Assembly (NCBI RefSeq): GCF_021869535.1
Contig: NW_026262668.1
Coordinates: 75,785,558-75,849,557, forward strand
Source: Mytilus californianus
Lineage: Eukaryota; Mollusca; Bivalvia; Mytilida; Mytilidae
Direction: 5' to 3'
DNA length: 64,000 bases
The position numbers were made by a program, and so were the translations under genes. How positions within the stretch are numbered: position 1 is the stretch's first letter; each line of letters opens with the position of its first letter. Below, piece after piece: positions 1-11,975 of this stretch. Below the pieces are notes generated by a model. It did no database searches. It was not told where the DNA came from and was given only the letters and a program-made list of their open reading frames with translations.

Positions 1-1325
1 AATCAGATATCCTGTCTGTTTCCAAAGCAAAGACTTCAAATCCGACGTAAACACCTACATCGTAAAAGGAAGATGAGATTTTAGAAAATCACGAATCCGT
101 CCATCTGTCATTTGGTATTGAAAAGGAAAGTCTAATATCTATTCCTGGAATGACTTAAAGTTTCCTCTTGTCAACTACCTGAATGAGAGCCTTGAAAAGG
201 AAAATTCTCAGTAACTCAGCGACAAGGGCTAATAGAATGCCTACCAAAGGGAAGAAATAGAAAAACATTTCATGAAAAATTGGCGTCCAATTACTTTACT
301 TTGTGTGGACTATAAATTAGCATCTGCTTGCATAGCAAACAGATTGAAACCTCTACTGCAAAATATTATAAGTCAGACAAAAAAAAGGTTTCTTAAGAGG
401 AAGAAACATTGGTGAATGTGTTGGAATTATTGCAAAATTGATAGATGAATTCGAAGAAAATGATATTCCAGGATTATATTACTGGTTGACTTTGAAACTT
501 CGACACGGTTAAATGGTCTTTTATGAAAAAAAGACATGTAAATATTTTTATCGATTGTTTCTAGAAAATATTAAAGAAAATCCTTCCAAGATCACAATTA
601 CAATTGTCTAAGATTTGTGTTGAAATTGAAAATTAGGGGAAATCTACTCCACTGCATTTTTAGCAACAATAATACACTAATCTTCAAAACTTTCAGTTCA
701 AATAATTACATAGATTTATAGGTACAAACTCTTTTTCTTTATAAATGTGGGTAAACAGAAACAGAAATGTGCGCATTTTGCACTGAAACCAAAGAAAGCT
801 TATTGCACATCTTTTGAAAATGTGTATACAATAGAAATTTTTGGATTACACTTCATAGCTTATTACTAAACTGTGGATTTACCCTGAAACAGATAGATGC
901 AAAGGATGTTATTCTTAATATTGGGGAAAGTTTTGACCTATATAATACAGATCAACATATAATGTTGATTTTAAAAAATTATGTTTAAAGCTGTAAAAAT
1001 TCAGGAGAAAAACCTGTTGTGAAAGGTAGACTGAATTTTAAAATATTGTATCAGAATAGAACAACATACGGTTAATTACTTTTCACCTACACAAAAAAAA
1101 TGGTTGCCATTAGAATCTGTCCTAGGTGATTTAAATATTGCATAACTGGTACAAAATTATAGTTATATCATTTTTATGTTTGCTATTTAGAGTTGATTCA
1201 TTAAAAAAAAAGACTTTAAAGGAAATATCTTAAAGACCATACTTGTAACTGTACAATGTAATCAAGCTTGATGTATTCTGCCTTTATGTCAAAAATATAC
1301 AAACTACAGAAAAAAAAATAAAATA
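1..1325 (+). mobile_element. Non-LTR (LINE) relic, L1/Tx1-like
   Basis: Decayed LINE ORF2 that enters from the left edge. Conceptual translation around 278-390 gives NWRPITLLCVDYKLAS and a following CIANRLKPLL, the typical reverse transcriptase N-terminal block. About 470-500 gives GLL..LVDFET, a decayed form of the VDFEKAFD block. From about 600 the reading jumps to a C-terminal part with a Cys-rich CAFC...LLHIF segment near 770-810, so the catalytic palm is deleted. Stops and frameshifts occur throughout. The 3' end is an A-rich tail near 1303-1325. The L1/Tx1 class is inferred from the wording of the RT block. Not functional. Confidence 0.7.
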
Positions 1326-1479
1326 TCTTTTTACTGGATACTTAAACATTCAAAAAAATCCTTAAAAGAACGATAAACAGCCGGGTCATAAAAGTTATTA
1401 TCGCCATTCTACATTAAAAAAAAGGCTTTCAGAAATATTTTGATGAGGTAATTAAAAAAAAATTTGACTACAAAATCTT

Positions 1480-2345
1480 TTAATCCAAATTTACTATTTT
1501 GCAGTAATGTCAAAACTTGATTTTCTATGCTTTACGCTAATATTCCCCATGCTCAATTGAAAGATCTTATACACCGTCGGATTTTAAAGAGCTTTTTCTA
1601 CAAAATGGAGTTCGCAGATACAAGGTTCTTGTTTAGGTGATGAAAAATCTTAATTTGTGAAGAATAGCATTGATGGCAATAACAAATACACCTATTGCTG
1701 GGAATTTTTTTTATCAACAATATATTTGTTGCGTTTGGTGGAATTATATTTCGACAAATAGTCGGTATTCCAATTGTGTACTAATTGTGCACAACTACTG
1801 ACCGACTTGTTTCTTTACTCATATGAAGCAAACTCGTGCAAAACTTTCTGAAAAACTAAAAAGACTACAACTTGCAAATGTCTTTAATTTCACTTTCATA
1901 TATATATATGATGTTCTGTCAATATCCTAAATGTCAGTGAGTGCTTACATCTCATTGTGCCAGTGAAACTTAGAATAAGGATACTACCGAAATTAGAAGG
2001 TCTATTTCATATCTTGATCTTTTCGTCCATATTGACACATATGGACGACTTCAAACTATTATCTATGACACTTTAAAACGTCAACTTATTTCTCAGCAGT
2101 AACATACATGTACCCTGCGCCCATCGTATGGCGTCTGACTTATCTCAATTGATACGTAACGCTCGTGCATGTTCACACATTACGGAATCCATTTGCCGGG
2201 TTGGTGCTCCTTACAAAAAAAAACTGTTCTAACAGAGTTATGAGGATGAACCACTGAAATCGATACTGCATAAGTTTTACAGTTACAATCACGAATTGGT
2301 TGACCGATACGATATGTCGGTATCTCAACTCACAAACGACATATT
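1480..2345 (+). mobile_element. Penelope-type reverse transcriptase relic (copy 1)
   Basis: Frame-broken remnant of a reverse transcriptase family common in bivalves. Translation in changing frames gives FSMLYANIPHAQLKDLI near 1530, a decayed VGIPMGTN-type catalytic-region motif (VGIPIVY) near 1760, a LADLFLYSYE-like stretch near 1800-1830, and the C-terminal HELVDRYDMSVSQL near 2293-2335. Same family as the copies at 4.3, 5.4, 13.6 and 19.6 kb. Placing the family among Penelope-like elements is from memory of similar RTs and is less certain than the homology between copies. Confidence 0.6.
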
Positions 2346-2459
2346 TTCGCATTCTCAGATCTTTAGATACCAGAAAATAATAATGTAATTATACCGATTG
2401 TGTCCTACTCTCGATTTTGACATGGAGTGTGAATTTTGGTGATGCATGTATAGCAGAAG

Positions 2460-2533
2460 ACGCTTTCGCTGTTGACTTATCCGCTCTCGCTGTTGACTTA
2501 TCCGCTCTCGCTGTTGACTTATCTGCACTCGCT
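2460..2533. repeat. 21-bp tandem repeat
   Basis: About 3.5 copies of a 21-bp unit containing GCTGTTGACTTATCCGCTC. Because 21 is a multiple of three, the minus strand stays open and reads as a seven-residue ISQQRER repeat inside a 106-codon frame (2355-2675). Nothing else supports that frame as a gene. Confidence 0.75.
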
Positions 2534-2699
2534 CATGTTGGAGTATAAGCGATTCCCTTTTTTGTTTGTGTGTTACCTTGATTTGTCTTTTTAATCGATT
2601 TATGAAATTTAAACACCGGTAAAAAATACCTTTGGGACAGAGCACCTGCATCCGCAATGTTTTAAAAATATTCAATAAATTCTCAAAATATTGCTAGTT

Positions 2700-3500
2700 G
2701 GAACTTTGTGCAAAAAAAGTAATGTTAAAAGGCAACAACCACCGAACAAATTTGATGGCATGCATCTTATTTATTGACCTTTGCTAAAGTATGTATTACT
2801 CATCCGTAAACCTTTGACATAACTTATTTGAAAGCAGTCATTGTTTTAAATCTTTTGATTACCATTTAATATTGGAAGCTACATGTTCTCAAGCCATAAG
2901 ACTCGTCGCGGAATTTTTTGCTTAATTTGAAAATCTCAAAAGTTGATTACGCAAAATAGGTAACATAGTTACGATTATTGACAAACATTCCATTCTGTAT
3001 TGAAATATATATTAAATATATTAGATAACGCTTGTGGTTTTTTTTAAATAATTATAGTACAGTTTATTGATATGTGGCCTTTGTGAACTGGTGTAATATG
3101 ATTTCCTTAAGATTTTTAGAACATGTCTCCTAGTTTATATAATTAGTTAGAGTTTGGTTTACTGAAAATGCTATGCATGCTTAATACAAGAAAATCAAGA
3201 AATATACAAATCTCATTACCGATGGAAATATGATTTCGAATTTGAAACGGTAACTATTTTCATGTTTTTTGTAAATCTTTATTAATTAAATAAATGTTAT
3301 TGGCGCAAAAAGTACCTTTTGGATAGTTTTACTTTAGATGATAACCATTTGTAATAGACATAGGATATTGTAACACATACTTGTTATGCGCATTAATATA
3401 ATTATTCTTTCATTTCCTATTATTAATACTTCCTACGGCTTTGGATTATTTTCCCCAATATATATTTATGTAAATGTATCAATTTAAGCTACGAAATCTC
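2700..3500. other. AT-rich stretch, nothing recognised
   Basis: No open frame of coding character, no RNA gene and no repeat that I can match elsewhere in the window. A TATA-like ATATATATT lies near 3460, about 100 bases before the small ORF at 3568. Confidence 0.4.
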
Positions 3501-3567
3501 ACGATGAAACAATAAATTGCAAAGATTTATTTTCTCGCTTGAACCAGTCACGTTTTAAAATTGTAAA

Positions 3568-3801
3568 ATGAAGTTTGTGTGTTTCGTTTTATTTACATTT
3601 GCTATCCAAGTTTTAAAATGTGATGTGGATATTAGCTCTTCAAAAAACCAGATTTTAATGAAAAAATCATGGGGAATACCCAGAGGAGTTACCTGTATCA
3701 TTAATGGAAAATATTACCGAGTTACTGCAACCGTTGCTCATGTTTGTTATCGAACGCGAAAGTGCACATGTATTTCGTCAAAAATAATTTGGAACTGGTG
3801 A
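3568..3801 (+). CDS. Candidate small secreted cysteine-containing peptide (77 aa)
   Basis: Unrecognised. The N-terminus MKFVCFVLFTFAIQVLKC reads as a signal peptide: a Lys, a hydrophobic core, then a small/charged region (cleavage perhaps near residue 17-19). The mature part is basic. It carries one cysteine, then after 16 residues another, then after five a C-x-C pair (CIINGKYY...C.....CTC), with a further Cys at residue 18 near the cleavage site. C-x3-G-x2-Y followed by C-x-C resembles the first half of a VWC-type domain, but the second half is missing, so this may be only the first exon of a longer gene; a possible donor (ACTG/GTGATT) overlaps the stop. The start context is reasonable (A at -3). 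It could be an antimicrobial or other extracellular peptide; no family is claimed. It may also be a chance ORF. Confidence 0.4.
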   Translation: MKFVCFVLFTFAIQVLKCDVDISSSKNQILMKKSWGIPRGVTCIINGKYYRVTATVAHVCYRTRKCTCISSKIIWNW

Positions 3802-3804
3802 TTC

Positions 3805-4290
3805 TACTGTTCGTACCAGCAATCTAATTTACCAAATAGATGACATTCATTGATATTAACTTAATATTTAAAAGACTATTAAATACAAACTCTGCTCAAA
3901 TATTATTTTGATATATTTGCAAAGATGACAATGATACCAGGAAAGATGGACAATACTATTAATTTTAAACATATAAAGGTATTTATATGAAAAATAACAT
4001 TATTTCAAACCTTCTTTTTACTTGGTCATATAACTTCTCGAGTGTTTTAATACATCAATGGCTTTCAAATTTTGGGTTGTAGCTTTCCTGATGATAGTAA
4101 ATCCAGAATATTACTTTGAACGCATCCAATTTATAAAATGTTATTTTCATTTTCAAATTGTAGATGTTTTAAATTTACAAATATTTAAATAAAAGTACTT
4201 GTTTTCAGTTAATTTGCATCGCTATAAATAAATAAAGTGTATATTAGTTTTATATTTGTTCCATAAGTGACATAATATATTTCGAAGAAA
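3805..4290. other. AT-rich stretch, nothing recognised
   Basis: No coding frame or repeat recognised. An AATAAA-like signal near 4188 could be a polyadenylation site for the upstream small ORF, but this is weak. Confidence 0.3.
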
Positions 4291-4299
4291 TTTGAAGAA

Positions 4300-4860
4300 A
4301 ATGGTTGTTCAAAAATTGCCAGATCTATGTATTTCTTTCCGTAGTTGACTCCTGTTCTAAGAATTCTTGCTATATCCTATATTATATTGCAATATCTCAA
4401 ATGATTTCAAATGTATATTTTAGCTTCCTAATTTTGAACTTTCCATCTCTAGACAGCAACATTCCAATCATCCGTTCGAAAATTTTACGGCTCCAATCAC
4501 GAGTTTGTTGACCGTTATTGAATATCCGTAACACAGATGACAACGGATATGTTCCAATTGTCGTCACCATAATTCGTCCTCTTTCCCCTGAATGTGACCT
4601 ACCGAATAAGACTTATAACCGGGTTTGTACTTACATGAGCAACACGACGGGTGTCACATCTGGAGCAGGACCGGCTTAACCTTCCGGAGCACATGAGATC
4701 AACCCCGGTTTTTGAAGGGATTTGTTTTTCTCAGTCTTGAGTTTTCTTTGTTGTGTTTAGTATACTGTTGTTTGTCTTTTGGTTTTTTGTCATGACGTCA
4801 TCTGTTTATTTTCGACTTGTGAGTTTGAATGTCCTTCGGTATCTTTCGCCTCTCTTTTAG
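4300..4860 (+). mobile_element. Penelope-type relic, 3' end (copy 2)
   Basis: A decayed C-terminal reading (VDSNIPII-like, then LQSRVC) is followed by the family's 3' tail. The tail includes the GCAACACGACGGGTG block near 4640 and the TCAGTCTTGAGTTTTC block near 4730, which are shared with the copies at 5.7 and 20.2 kb. 5'-truncated and frame-broken. Confidence 0.55.
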
Positions 4861-4995
4861 TCAAGTCAAGAATATGACAGTTGTTATCCATTCGTTTGAT
4901 GTGTTTAATCTTTTGATTTTGCCATTTGATTAGGGACTTTCCGTTTTTGAATTTTCCTCAGAGTTCGTTATTTTTGTTATTTTACTTTTTCAAAT
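4860..4995 (-). repeat. Interspersed repeat fragment ('ACTTGTATGAC' family)
   Basis: Contains TTGATTTTGCCATTTGATTA and the GAGTTCG(T)TATTTTTGTTATTTTA block. The same family appears at 36.5 kb in this orientation and at 19.3, 27.1, 34.0 and 37.7 kb in the other orientation. Confidence 0.55.
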
Positions 4996-5370
4996 ATAGT
5001 TTTTAAATATTATATACAGTTTTGCTATGTTAATAGAAATCTACAGAAGATTCGTATTTTTACAATTAAATTTCAATTCTATATAAAGTATCTGATGAAT
5101 TTAGGTTTTCCTTCACGCTAAATTCACATAGACAATATATTAGCCGGTCATCATTAGGTAGAGATGACAAATACCAACAGAGCAAAATAACTGGAGATAA
5201 TAAACCTGCTCAGATTTCTGGCCTTTTATCTGATTTTCGTTAGGTAGCGTAACAAGTCATTGACAAAGCGTCGTTTAGAAAGGAAATAAGTGCAAAGGGA
5301 ACACATAAACGGTTAACATGCTATATATTATGATATTTTTGGTGCAAAAGGTTGAAGGGTAAAGGAAACA

Positions 5371-5930
5371 TTGAAAACAACAATCATAGCGTGTCTTGTA
5401 TATATCTCCCAATTGATAGGATATTCCCGGGCTTGTATTTCCTATCATGATGTCCTTGATAGAGGATTGCTGCTCACAAGGAAGCTATTAAACCAAGAGT
5501 TCCAAATGGTGAAGTTGAAATCATCCCTTCGTAAATTTTACGGACGACATCACGAGTTGGTTGACCGTTATGGAATAACCGTTTCACAGATGATATCGGA
5601 TATATTCCTTATGTCGTAACTACAATTCCCTTCCCTTTTCACGAATGTGAACTACCGAATTAGACTATTTACCGGATTTGTAATAACATAAGCAACACGA
5701 CGGGTGCCACATGTGGAGCAGGATCTGCTTACCCTTCCGGAGCACCTGAGATCACCCCCAGTTTTTGGTGGGGTTCGTGTTGCTTAGTCTTTAGTTTTCT
5801 ATGTTGTGTCATCTGTACTATTATTTTTCTATTTGTCTTTTTATTTTTGGCCATGGCGTTGTTAGTTTGTTTTCGATCTATGAGTTTGACTGTCCCTCTG
5901 GTATCTTTCGTCCCTCTTTTGTATTTACAT
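5371..5930 (+). mobile_element. Penelope-type relic, C-terminus and 3' tail (copy 3)
   Basis: An open 82-codon segment gives the family C-terminus: YISQLIGYSRACISYHDVL, then KLLNQEF, then LRKFYGRHHELVDRYGI. A 3' tail with the GCAACACGACGGGTGCCAC block and the TGGTGGGGTTCGTGTTGCT block follows. Close to copy 5 at 19.9-20.4 kb. 5'-truncated, so there is no RT active site and it cannot be functional. Confidence 0.65.
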
Positions 5931-5949
5931 AGATACGTACGTAACTGAT

Positions 5950-7640
5950 TATTTGCATATATTGCTTAAACAGCATAAACTTTTATAAACCATTCTACTG
6001 TATATTAATATACATATATTAAAACAGATGACAAGTTTTGTTTGCATAACAAACTGGGTCCAACTGATGCGGAGTTTTGTTTTTAAAACAAAATATTACT
6101 TCCCTATTCCGCTATAGTTCTTGTTGTATTTTAGCGATTTAAGTTATCATCAAAACTGGAAAATGAAGTAATAGTTCTTTACAATATGAATCATTTTTAG
6201 GAGAAAAAATAAATAAATTGAAATGTATTGAAAAATATCAGCTGCAACTTTAATCTTACATTTCTTTTTTTAGATAAGTGAATGAGCTAACAAAAAAGAA
6301 ATGCATGATCGCCAATTTTGTCTAAATCATAGCTAATGCCCTGTTAAGACAACATACCTTAATCATGATTTATTGGTCACAAGTATCACTTCTATGTATC
6401 ATCCTATTTTATTTAAATCTAGATTGCTGCTTAATATCAAATCAATATCTTTAAAGTAATGTATTAATAAACTTAATTATCCAATAGGCCAATTTTTATT
6501 TCTATTTCAGAAATTGATATGGTTACATTATATGAAAATAAAAGAAAAAAAAACAAGTTTAACATTTCTAGATAGACACGAAGTACTTCGCAGTATCATC
6601 AATTAAGTCAAAATGATGCAATAATTTTTGACCGGGTCTTGAATACCCTTACTGTAATTTTAGTTCTTCCTTTTTTATTTAATATCTTCTCCTTTCCGGA
6701 ACATATTCCTAATTCTATATCTCAGTGTAGCCTATAGAATCTTAGCCACACCATAAGGCAACTGATATGTGTTAAGTAATAATTCCAAGATAACGTAAAT
6801 ATCGAATGAAACTAATAACTTCCCACCATCATGCGAAGCAAAAACAATAGGACATTTTATCATTGTCATCAAAGTGCATCTGAAGGAACCAAAAAGAATA
6901 ATTGACCTTTTAGCAGAAGAACTGTATATAATTTAAAATATTATATTATCTACAATTTATTACAGATATAGTCGGGTTTTAGAATCAGATTTTCTGTTTG
7001 ATTCTGCAATATTGCAAATCTTGCGGAACATTTACCATATTCTAATATTTTTTTAATTTGTTTTTTATTTCATTAACCGCAAGGTAGATTTTTTTTAATG
7101 TCAAATACTTGCACAAAAAGTTGTGGTAATACCACACTGTACCTTCTTTTTTCCTCTTTAAATATGTTTTAAAGAACTGTTTGACTGATAATGATATACA
7201 ACTAGATATATGTCAATATTCTGAGACGTGCCTGCATTTGTCCGATCACACTGGTTTCGATATCATTTTTCCTTTAGAAAAGGTTTTGTAGTCTTCATTG
7301 GCGGCGAGGTTGTTGAAGGATATATTTTCATTTATAGAGAAAGTTTTTGCAATTGCTTCATAGTTTCCATTGTTCATTTTTATATATTCAAAAATTCCCG
7401 AGGCACATAACTATAACGGGAATTGATTGTCTTCTTGTGCATGTGTAATACATTTACATGTAGTCGTATGAAATTTTAGCGCCAAAATTTAGGTATTAAG
7501 CTACGACTTGATGTATTGAACATTGTTTTTTGTGAGTACCGTTCACGCACTGGAGAACCTGTTGAACTTGTTAAGCATATAGTTAGTAAATAAGTAAAAA
7601 GAGTCACATTGAACGAAGCAAGAGCTATCATAGAGCCAAA
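5950..7640. other. AT-rich stretch, nothing recognised
   Basis: No coding frame, RNA gene or shared repeat recognised. A 60-codon frame at 7228-7410 has no domain or signal that I can support. Confidence 0.4.
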
Positions 7641-7649
7641 AGACATTTA

Positions 7650-8110
7650 TTCAACGAGGGCTAAACAGAAGATATCAGAAGTTACATCCCAATTCCTTTG
7701 TTCTAACAGGGGTGATCTGAGTCGGATCTGCCTCCGGCCATCGGGGTGATCTTACACTGACACACCGCGTCCTCATGGGATAACTATTACTTATTGAACT
7801 TTTGAGTAATCGGCAAAAATTAGTAAAGATGGCAGATTCATCCGAATGTGGATTGAAATTGGTGCAAGCGTACACCGCAAATTCTCTTGCTGATGGTTCA
7901 AAAGACGACCAAAAAATATGTTCGTGCACAAAACCATGCTGAAAGAAATATAAAAGCATACAGGGCAAAGAGGAGATCACCCACTAACCAGTAAATCCAG
8001 TGGAAACAAAGACACACAGTTGATATCAAAGAAGCCTGTTGTTTGCTATAATTGTTTCAAACCAGGAGGTCATTAACAAAATGAGAGTCCTGAAAAGAAA
8101 CGATAAAAGT
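7650..8110 (+). mobile_element. Retroelement gag relic with a decayed CCHC knuckle
   Basis: In one frame the segment reads KKPVVCYNCFKPGGH followed by a stop and ESPEKKR near 8025-8100. This is a CCHC zinc knuckle with an in-frame stop and the last Cys lost. Upstream frames give ADSSECGLKLVQAYTANSLA (about 7830) and a KAYRAKRRSP-like basic stretch, a typical gag composition. The style matches the gag of DIRS-type (tyrosine recombinase) retroelements, and DIRS-type pol relics lie at 16.5 and 24.4 kb, so it may be a piece of the same family. That link is inference. Confidence 0.5.
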
Positions 8111-9300
8111 GAAGTAAATTTTTTTTAGAACATACTCACCCCTTCTCGTCCAATGAAAAGTCAGTTTTTTCTCTTTTAATTTTCATAGTACATGGCTTTC
8201 CATGCACTATAAAATGTTTTACATGAATGACTTTTCATTGTAGATTAATTATGAAAGTGAACTCTTAATAACTACACTAACGAGGTATACAATCCCCTGA
8301 GGCATTTTCCGTGGGAAAATAGCCTACTGATTAAAGATGAAAGAGAATAGAATATAAAAATATAGAATATAGCAAAGTGCTCTCGACCAATGAAATTGTA
8401 GGATTTGATGTCTCTTAATTGTGAAGAATGAATGTAAATCATGTTCTTAGTATGGGATTATCCTATCATTTTGGTATATTTACAGTTCAAAACAAAGAGT
8501 TTCTATAAATGAGTTATAACTGCCCCGAAGCACATTTATCAGATTGAAAGGATTTATCAGTGATTGAAACTGACTAAAATTTGAATTGTGAAACAAACAA
8601 AAAAATCAAAATAAGTTGAAGTTTACTGGTGTAGTAAAATTTGTACATGTACCATTAATGTTATAATGAAAATATTAATAACTTCAAATTATTAAAAAGT
8701 TAATCAATTTCAAAGCAATGCAAAAAAAAATAAAACAATAACCTAAATCTTTAGCTTTCCAAAACTCTAATTACAGAACCAGCGGTTGGGAAGAATAGTT
8801 ATTTCCAATATTCCGATAAAATAAAAATAAAAACACCCAGGAATTTGATTTACGTTTTGAATATATTTAAAAGTTTTAAAGGCATTTTATTTGAACATTT
8901 CCCTAACATAATGAAATAGTATTTGATTTTAAAAGCCGGACCAAAATATTGGCTGTGAAATAAAATTAGTTGTAACTCAAATGTATTTATTGATTTAAAC
9001 TGTAAATACAAAAAGAATAATTCCTCACTAAAATATTGCATGATTTATATTCATACTCACAATCAATAAACATATACAATTCCTAGCATTTCTTTGTACT
9101 GTTGTGTCACCTAATGTATATAACGCATTTTTTGATATTTCCCAAATTATAAGAAAGTCCTTACACCACTACAACTAATCCATAAATGAAATGCCGAAAA
9201 ATTAAGTCATGCATCAATTATAAACATTACACTGACAATGAAACTAATTCTTGAATGCAACCAATCAAGAGATCATTTGAACCTTGAGCACTTAACAATA
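8110..9300. other. AT-rich stretch, nothing recognised
   Basis: No coding frame recognised. A short inverted pair (CCAATGAAAAGTCA near 8150 and TGACTTTTCATTG near 8229) is the only structure seen. Confidence 0.35.
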
Positions 9301-9310
9301 TTCTAAGTTT

Positions 9311-9396
9311 GTAAGAGAATGATAATCACTTACTTCATGATAAGTACTCGCTAACGCTCGTACTAATCATGAAGAAAGGGATTATCATTCTCTTAC
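9311..9396. repeat. Long hairpin (foldback), 86 bp
   Basis: GTAAGAGAATGATAATC at 9311-9327 is the exact reverse complement of the segment at 9380-9396. The inner part also pairs (ACTTCATGAT with ATCATGAAG). The apex is GC-richer, TCGCTAACGCTCG. Confidence 0.85.
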
Positions 9397-10017
9397 ATAT
9401 ACACATTTTGAACTTTGCAAATGTTTATCATGGTACATATGTATAACAAACAAAAAATGAAATGGGGGCAAAGATGTAGGTAAAATAATCTTTTATTCAA
9501 TTTTGATAGCAGACATTCAATTATTTTTTTTTCTGTCAAAAAAACAATGTCAGACTGCTGATATATAAAGCAAAGGATTTTTTTTTTTGAAAAAAAAACA
9601 CAATTCATGTACATTCATCAATAAAAAGTAAGCATCTGATGTTGAATGGTTGTAATTCAAATATTTATAGAGTGAGTTTCATAATTATCAAAAAGTGTAC
9701 AAATTTCAAAAAGCTGATTTATATAATATTGTGAACTTTTTAAAATCAAGAAATTTAAGGTATATATGTATCAAATTTTACCTGAAGCAGAAGAAAAACT
9801 CAATGTTTGAACAATTTATCCTTTGTGTCCTCACAAAACTATGTAAGTGCTATTTCATTCCATCCATTGAAATGATCATTACTTATGTTATACATTCCTT
9901 TTATTAACCTAGTAAACGCTTCATTATAAAAAGTGAGTTCTTATTAAGGTTTGAATATTACAATGGGAAAGGATAATTTTGTAAGGTCACTCGAAAGTGT
10001 GAATATGTTCTAAATTG

Positions 10018-10115
10018 GTCAGACAATACTTGGTCATGTTTTGTGAACATTTAAAACCCTCGGCTACGCCTTGGGCTTTAAATCTTCATAAAACATGACC
10101 AAGTATTGTCTAACC
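10018..10115. repeat. Long hairpin (foldback), 98 bp
   Basis: GACAATACTTGGTCATGTTT near 10022 pairs with its reverse complement ending near 10110. The apex is GC-rich, with CCTCGGCTACGCCTTGGG. Same architecture as the hairpins at 9.3, 25.2 and 62.2 kb. Confidence 0.85.
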
Positions 10116-10379
10116 TTTACATAAAATATTGTAATTTAGCTTGAGATTTAAGCTCAAAATCAAAATTAGATTGGGAAGGAACATGTCATTCAATGAATGC
10201 TGTTCACCAAGATGTAAATGAAGTAACTATTAATTATGTTAGATGTTCAGTTGGGTTTAACGAGGGTATAGATCAGACGTCCAGTCATTTAATTTACAGG
10301 TGAAAGTTTTAACACACGAAGTTAAATTAAACTAATCAATACATGTGAAAACAGTGTGGTACAGGTGAGTACATTTTAA

Positions 10380-10600
10380 AAGTTATCGACGAAGGTTATG
10401 GTCAAGGCTGTCATTGCCTTGGTTTTTGTGTTTGGTCAAGCCTTTCGGAATTTTGGTCCTCGGTGTTCATCGGCTTCGTGCTCTGTTTGGCCTTTTGACT
10501 TTTTATAGAGTGTGCATTGTGCGTATATTGTAGACAAGGCGCGCGTCTGGCGTACAAAATATGTAAGCCTATATGTGATGTGATTTATTTTTTTATTTTT
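10380..10600 (+). repeat. Hammerhead-associated repeat, ribozyme core decayed
   Basis: Contains GTCAAGCCTTTCGG, then TTTGGCCTTTTGACTTTT, then GGCGCGCGTCTGGCGTAC near 10540-10557. This order matches the element at 23186-23330. The CTGATGAG and GAAA core blocks have become CATTGTGCG and CAAG, so ribozyme activity is not expected. The end AAGCCTATATGTGATGTGAT corresponds to the CCTGGTATCTATGATGAG tail of other copies. Confidence 0.5.
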
Positions 10601-10639
10601 TTTTTGGTATATCGAGAAATATGATCATGAAAGAATAAG

Positions 10640-11430
10640 TAACAGTGGTCCAGCATTGCCATCAGATCGTGAAAGCTATACAATTGCAAAATCTGTGAAA
10701 ATATCCATTGTATTATCTACAGGCGGAAAATTTAAGAAAAAAAGAAATATGTTTGTCGACATGGTTCAACTTACTTATAATACTGTGCACTTAGGTAAGA
10801 AACAATGCAGTACATTACATATATTATAAGACGACACATAACTGTATGCGAATAACTTAAGAACCACGTTTTGATTCTACAATGGCCACATTCCAATAAA
10901 TCATGATATATTTGAAACTAAATCTTTTGTTTGTCAGATAGTACAATAAAATGGAAGTGATGTTTCCTTCAGATGGTAAAGTTGGTTTTTTAAAAGAAGT
11001 ATTTTGTTGATTTTTAACCCAAATTGATCTTAAAAGATCAGGCAACGCGTTATTCTGATTGTGAAAACAATGAGTGACGAGACAAGACGATAAAGGGGTT
11101 TGCTTATCGTTGAAGGCTGTACGGTAACCTACATATTCTTACATCTACGTCATTAGATCTCTGGTGGATAGTTGTCTCATTGGCAATCTTGCCACATCTT
11201 CTTATTTTTAAATATTTTTCATCAGAAAATACAATTTCGTTTATCATTGATTTATTCAATTGAGTAAAGCGTGTAAATTATTAATAAGAACGTATTTTTT
11301 TTGGGTAGTAATTGACCACCATCTAATTTTCTACAAAAACTTTTAAAAAACTCAATTGATAAATAATACTTATTATAATTATATTAAATACTAGTAGTAC
11401 CTCAATGGTCAGGACTTTCTATTAATCCTA
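10640..11430 (-). repeat. Left outer arm of a large inverted duplication
   Basis: Reads in reverse complement along 15100-16420. 10650-10950 matches 16110-16410 (shared CATGGTTCAACTTACTTA..., AATAAATCATGATATAT and CAGATCGTGAAAGCTAT). 11040-11215 matches 15862-16020. 11290-11430 matches the repeats near 14900-15150 and 15500-15575 (GGTGGTCAATT block). Order is kept throughout, so this is one inverted copy rather than unrelated repeats. Clearly diverged. Confidence 0.65.
11070..11215 (-). repeat. Common mussel interspersed repeat ('CCAATGAGACAAC' family)
   Basis: Minus-strand copy holding GGCTGTACGGTAACCTACAT and GATAGTTGTCTCATTGGCAA. It is part of the left outer arm and has its partner at 15862-16000. 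Confidence 0.7.
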
Positions 11431-11524
11431 TCATTCATTGTTTCTACTGCCGCTGTTTAGACATTTCTTCGCAGTTAAACGTTTAAACAAATTTAAACCA
11501 GGAATTATTTTGGGATATGTTCTT

Positions 11525-11975
11525 TTTATATATCCAATTTCTTTTATGAAATAATTGTTCATGCGTAAAGACGTTCATTTCGAAAATTACAGCCAACGGA
11601 TAATTTTTGACAGATAAGAATCAATTAAATCAAAAAAGTATCCGTTGGCAGCCAAAGAGTGGCATATTCATTCTAACACAGAAAGATGTTTCTCAAATTT
11701 AATGATGTTTTTTCAATTTTTTCTTATTAAATCTCAGTTTCTACCGTAATTTGGACAACGAAAATCCTTTTGTAATAGCATAATACACTTAATTTAGTTT
11801 CGATCAAGTCTTAGAACAGATTTATTAAAACGTTTCATCTTTTTTATTCAAAACGATTTCTAATCGAAAATCTGCCTCTGGGAATCAATCTGGAATTCGT
11901 AAATATATACCTAAATATAAATTGTTGTTCAAAATCCTAACACATAAATATGAAAGATATAATTTGTAATATTTT
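11525..11975. repeat. Left inner arm of inverted repeat
   Basis: Reverse complement of 12590-13040 by eye. Shared blocks in order: TATGTTCTTTTTATATAT, ACAGCCAACGGATAAT, AGATGTTTCTCAAATTT, CGCAATTTGGACA-like, TTTCGATCAAGTC, TCTGCCTCTGGGAATCAAT, TGTTCAAAATCCTA. Arms of roughly 450 bp around a spacer of about 600 bp. Confidence 0.75.

Noticed and set aside
2355..2675. 106-codon minus-strand frame with ISQQRER repeats
   Set aside because: Created by a 21-bp tandem repeat lying beyond the end of a retroelement relic; no other coding sign.
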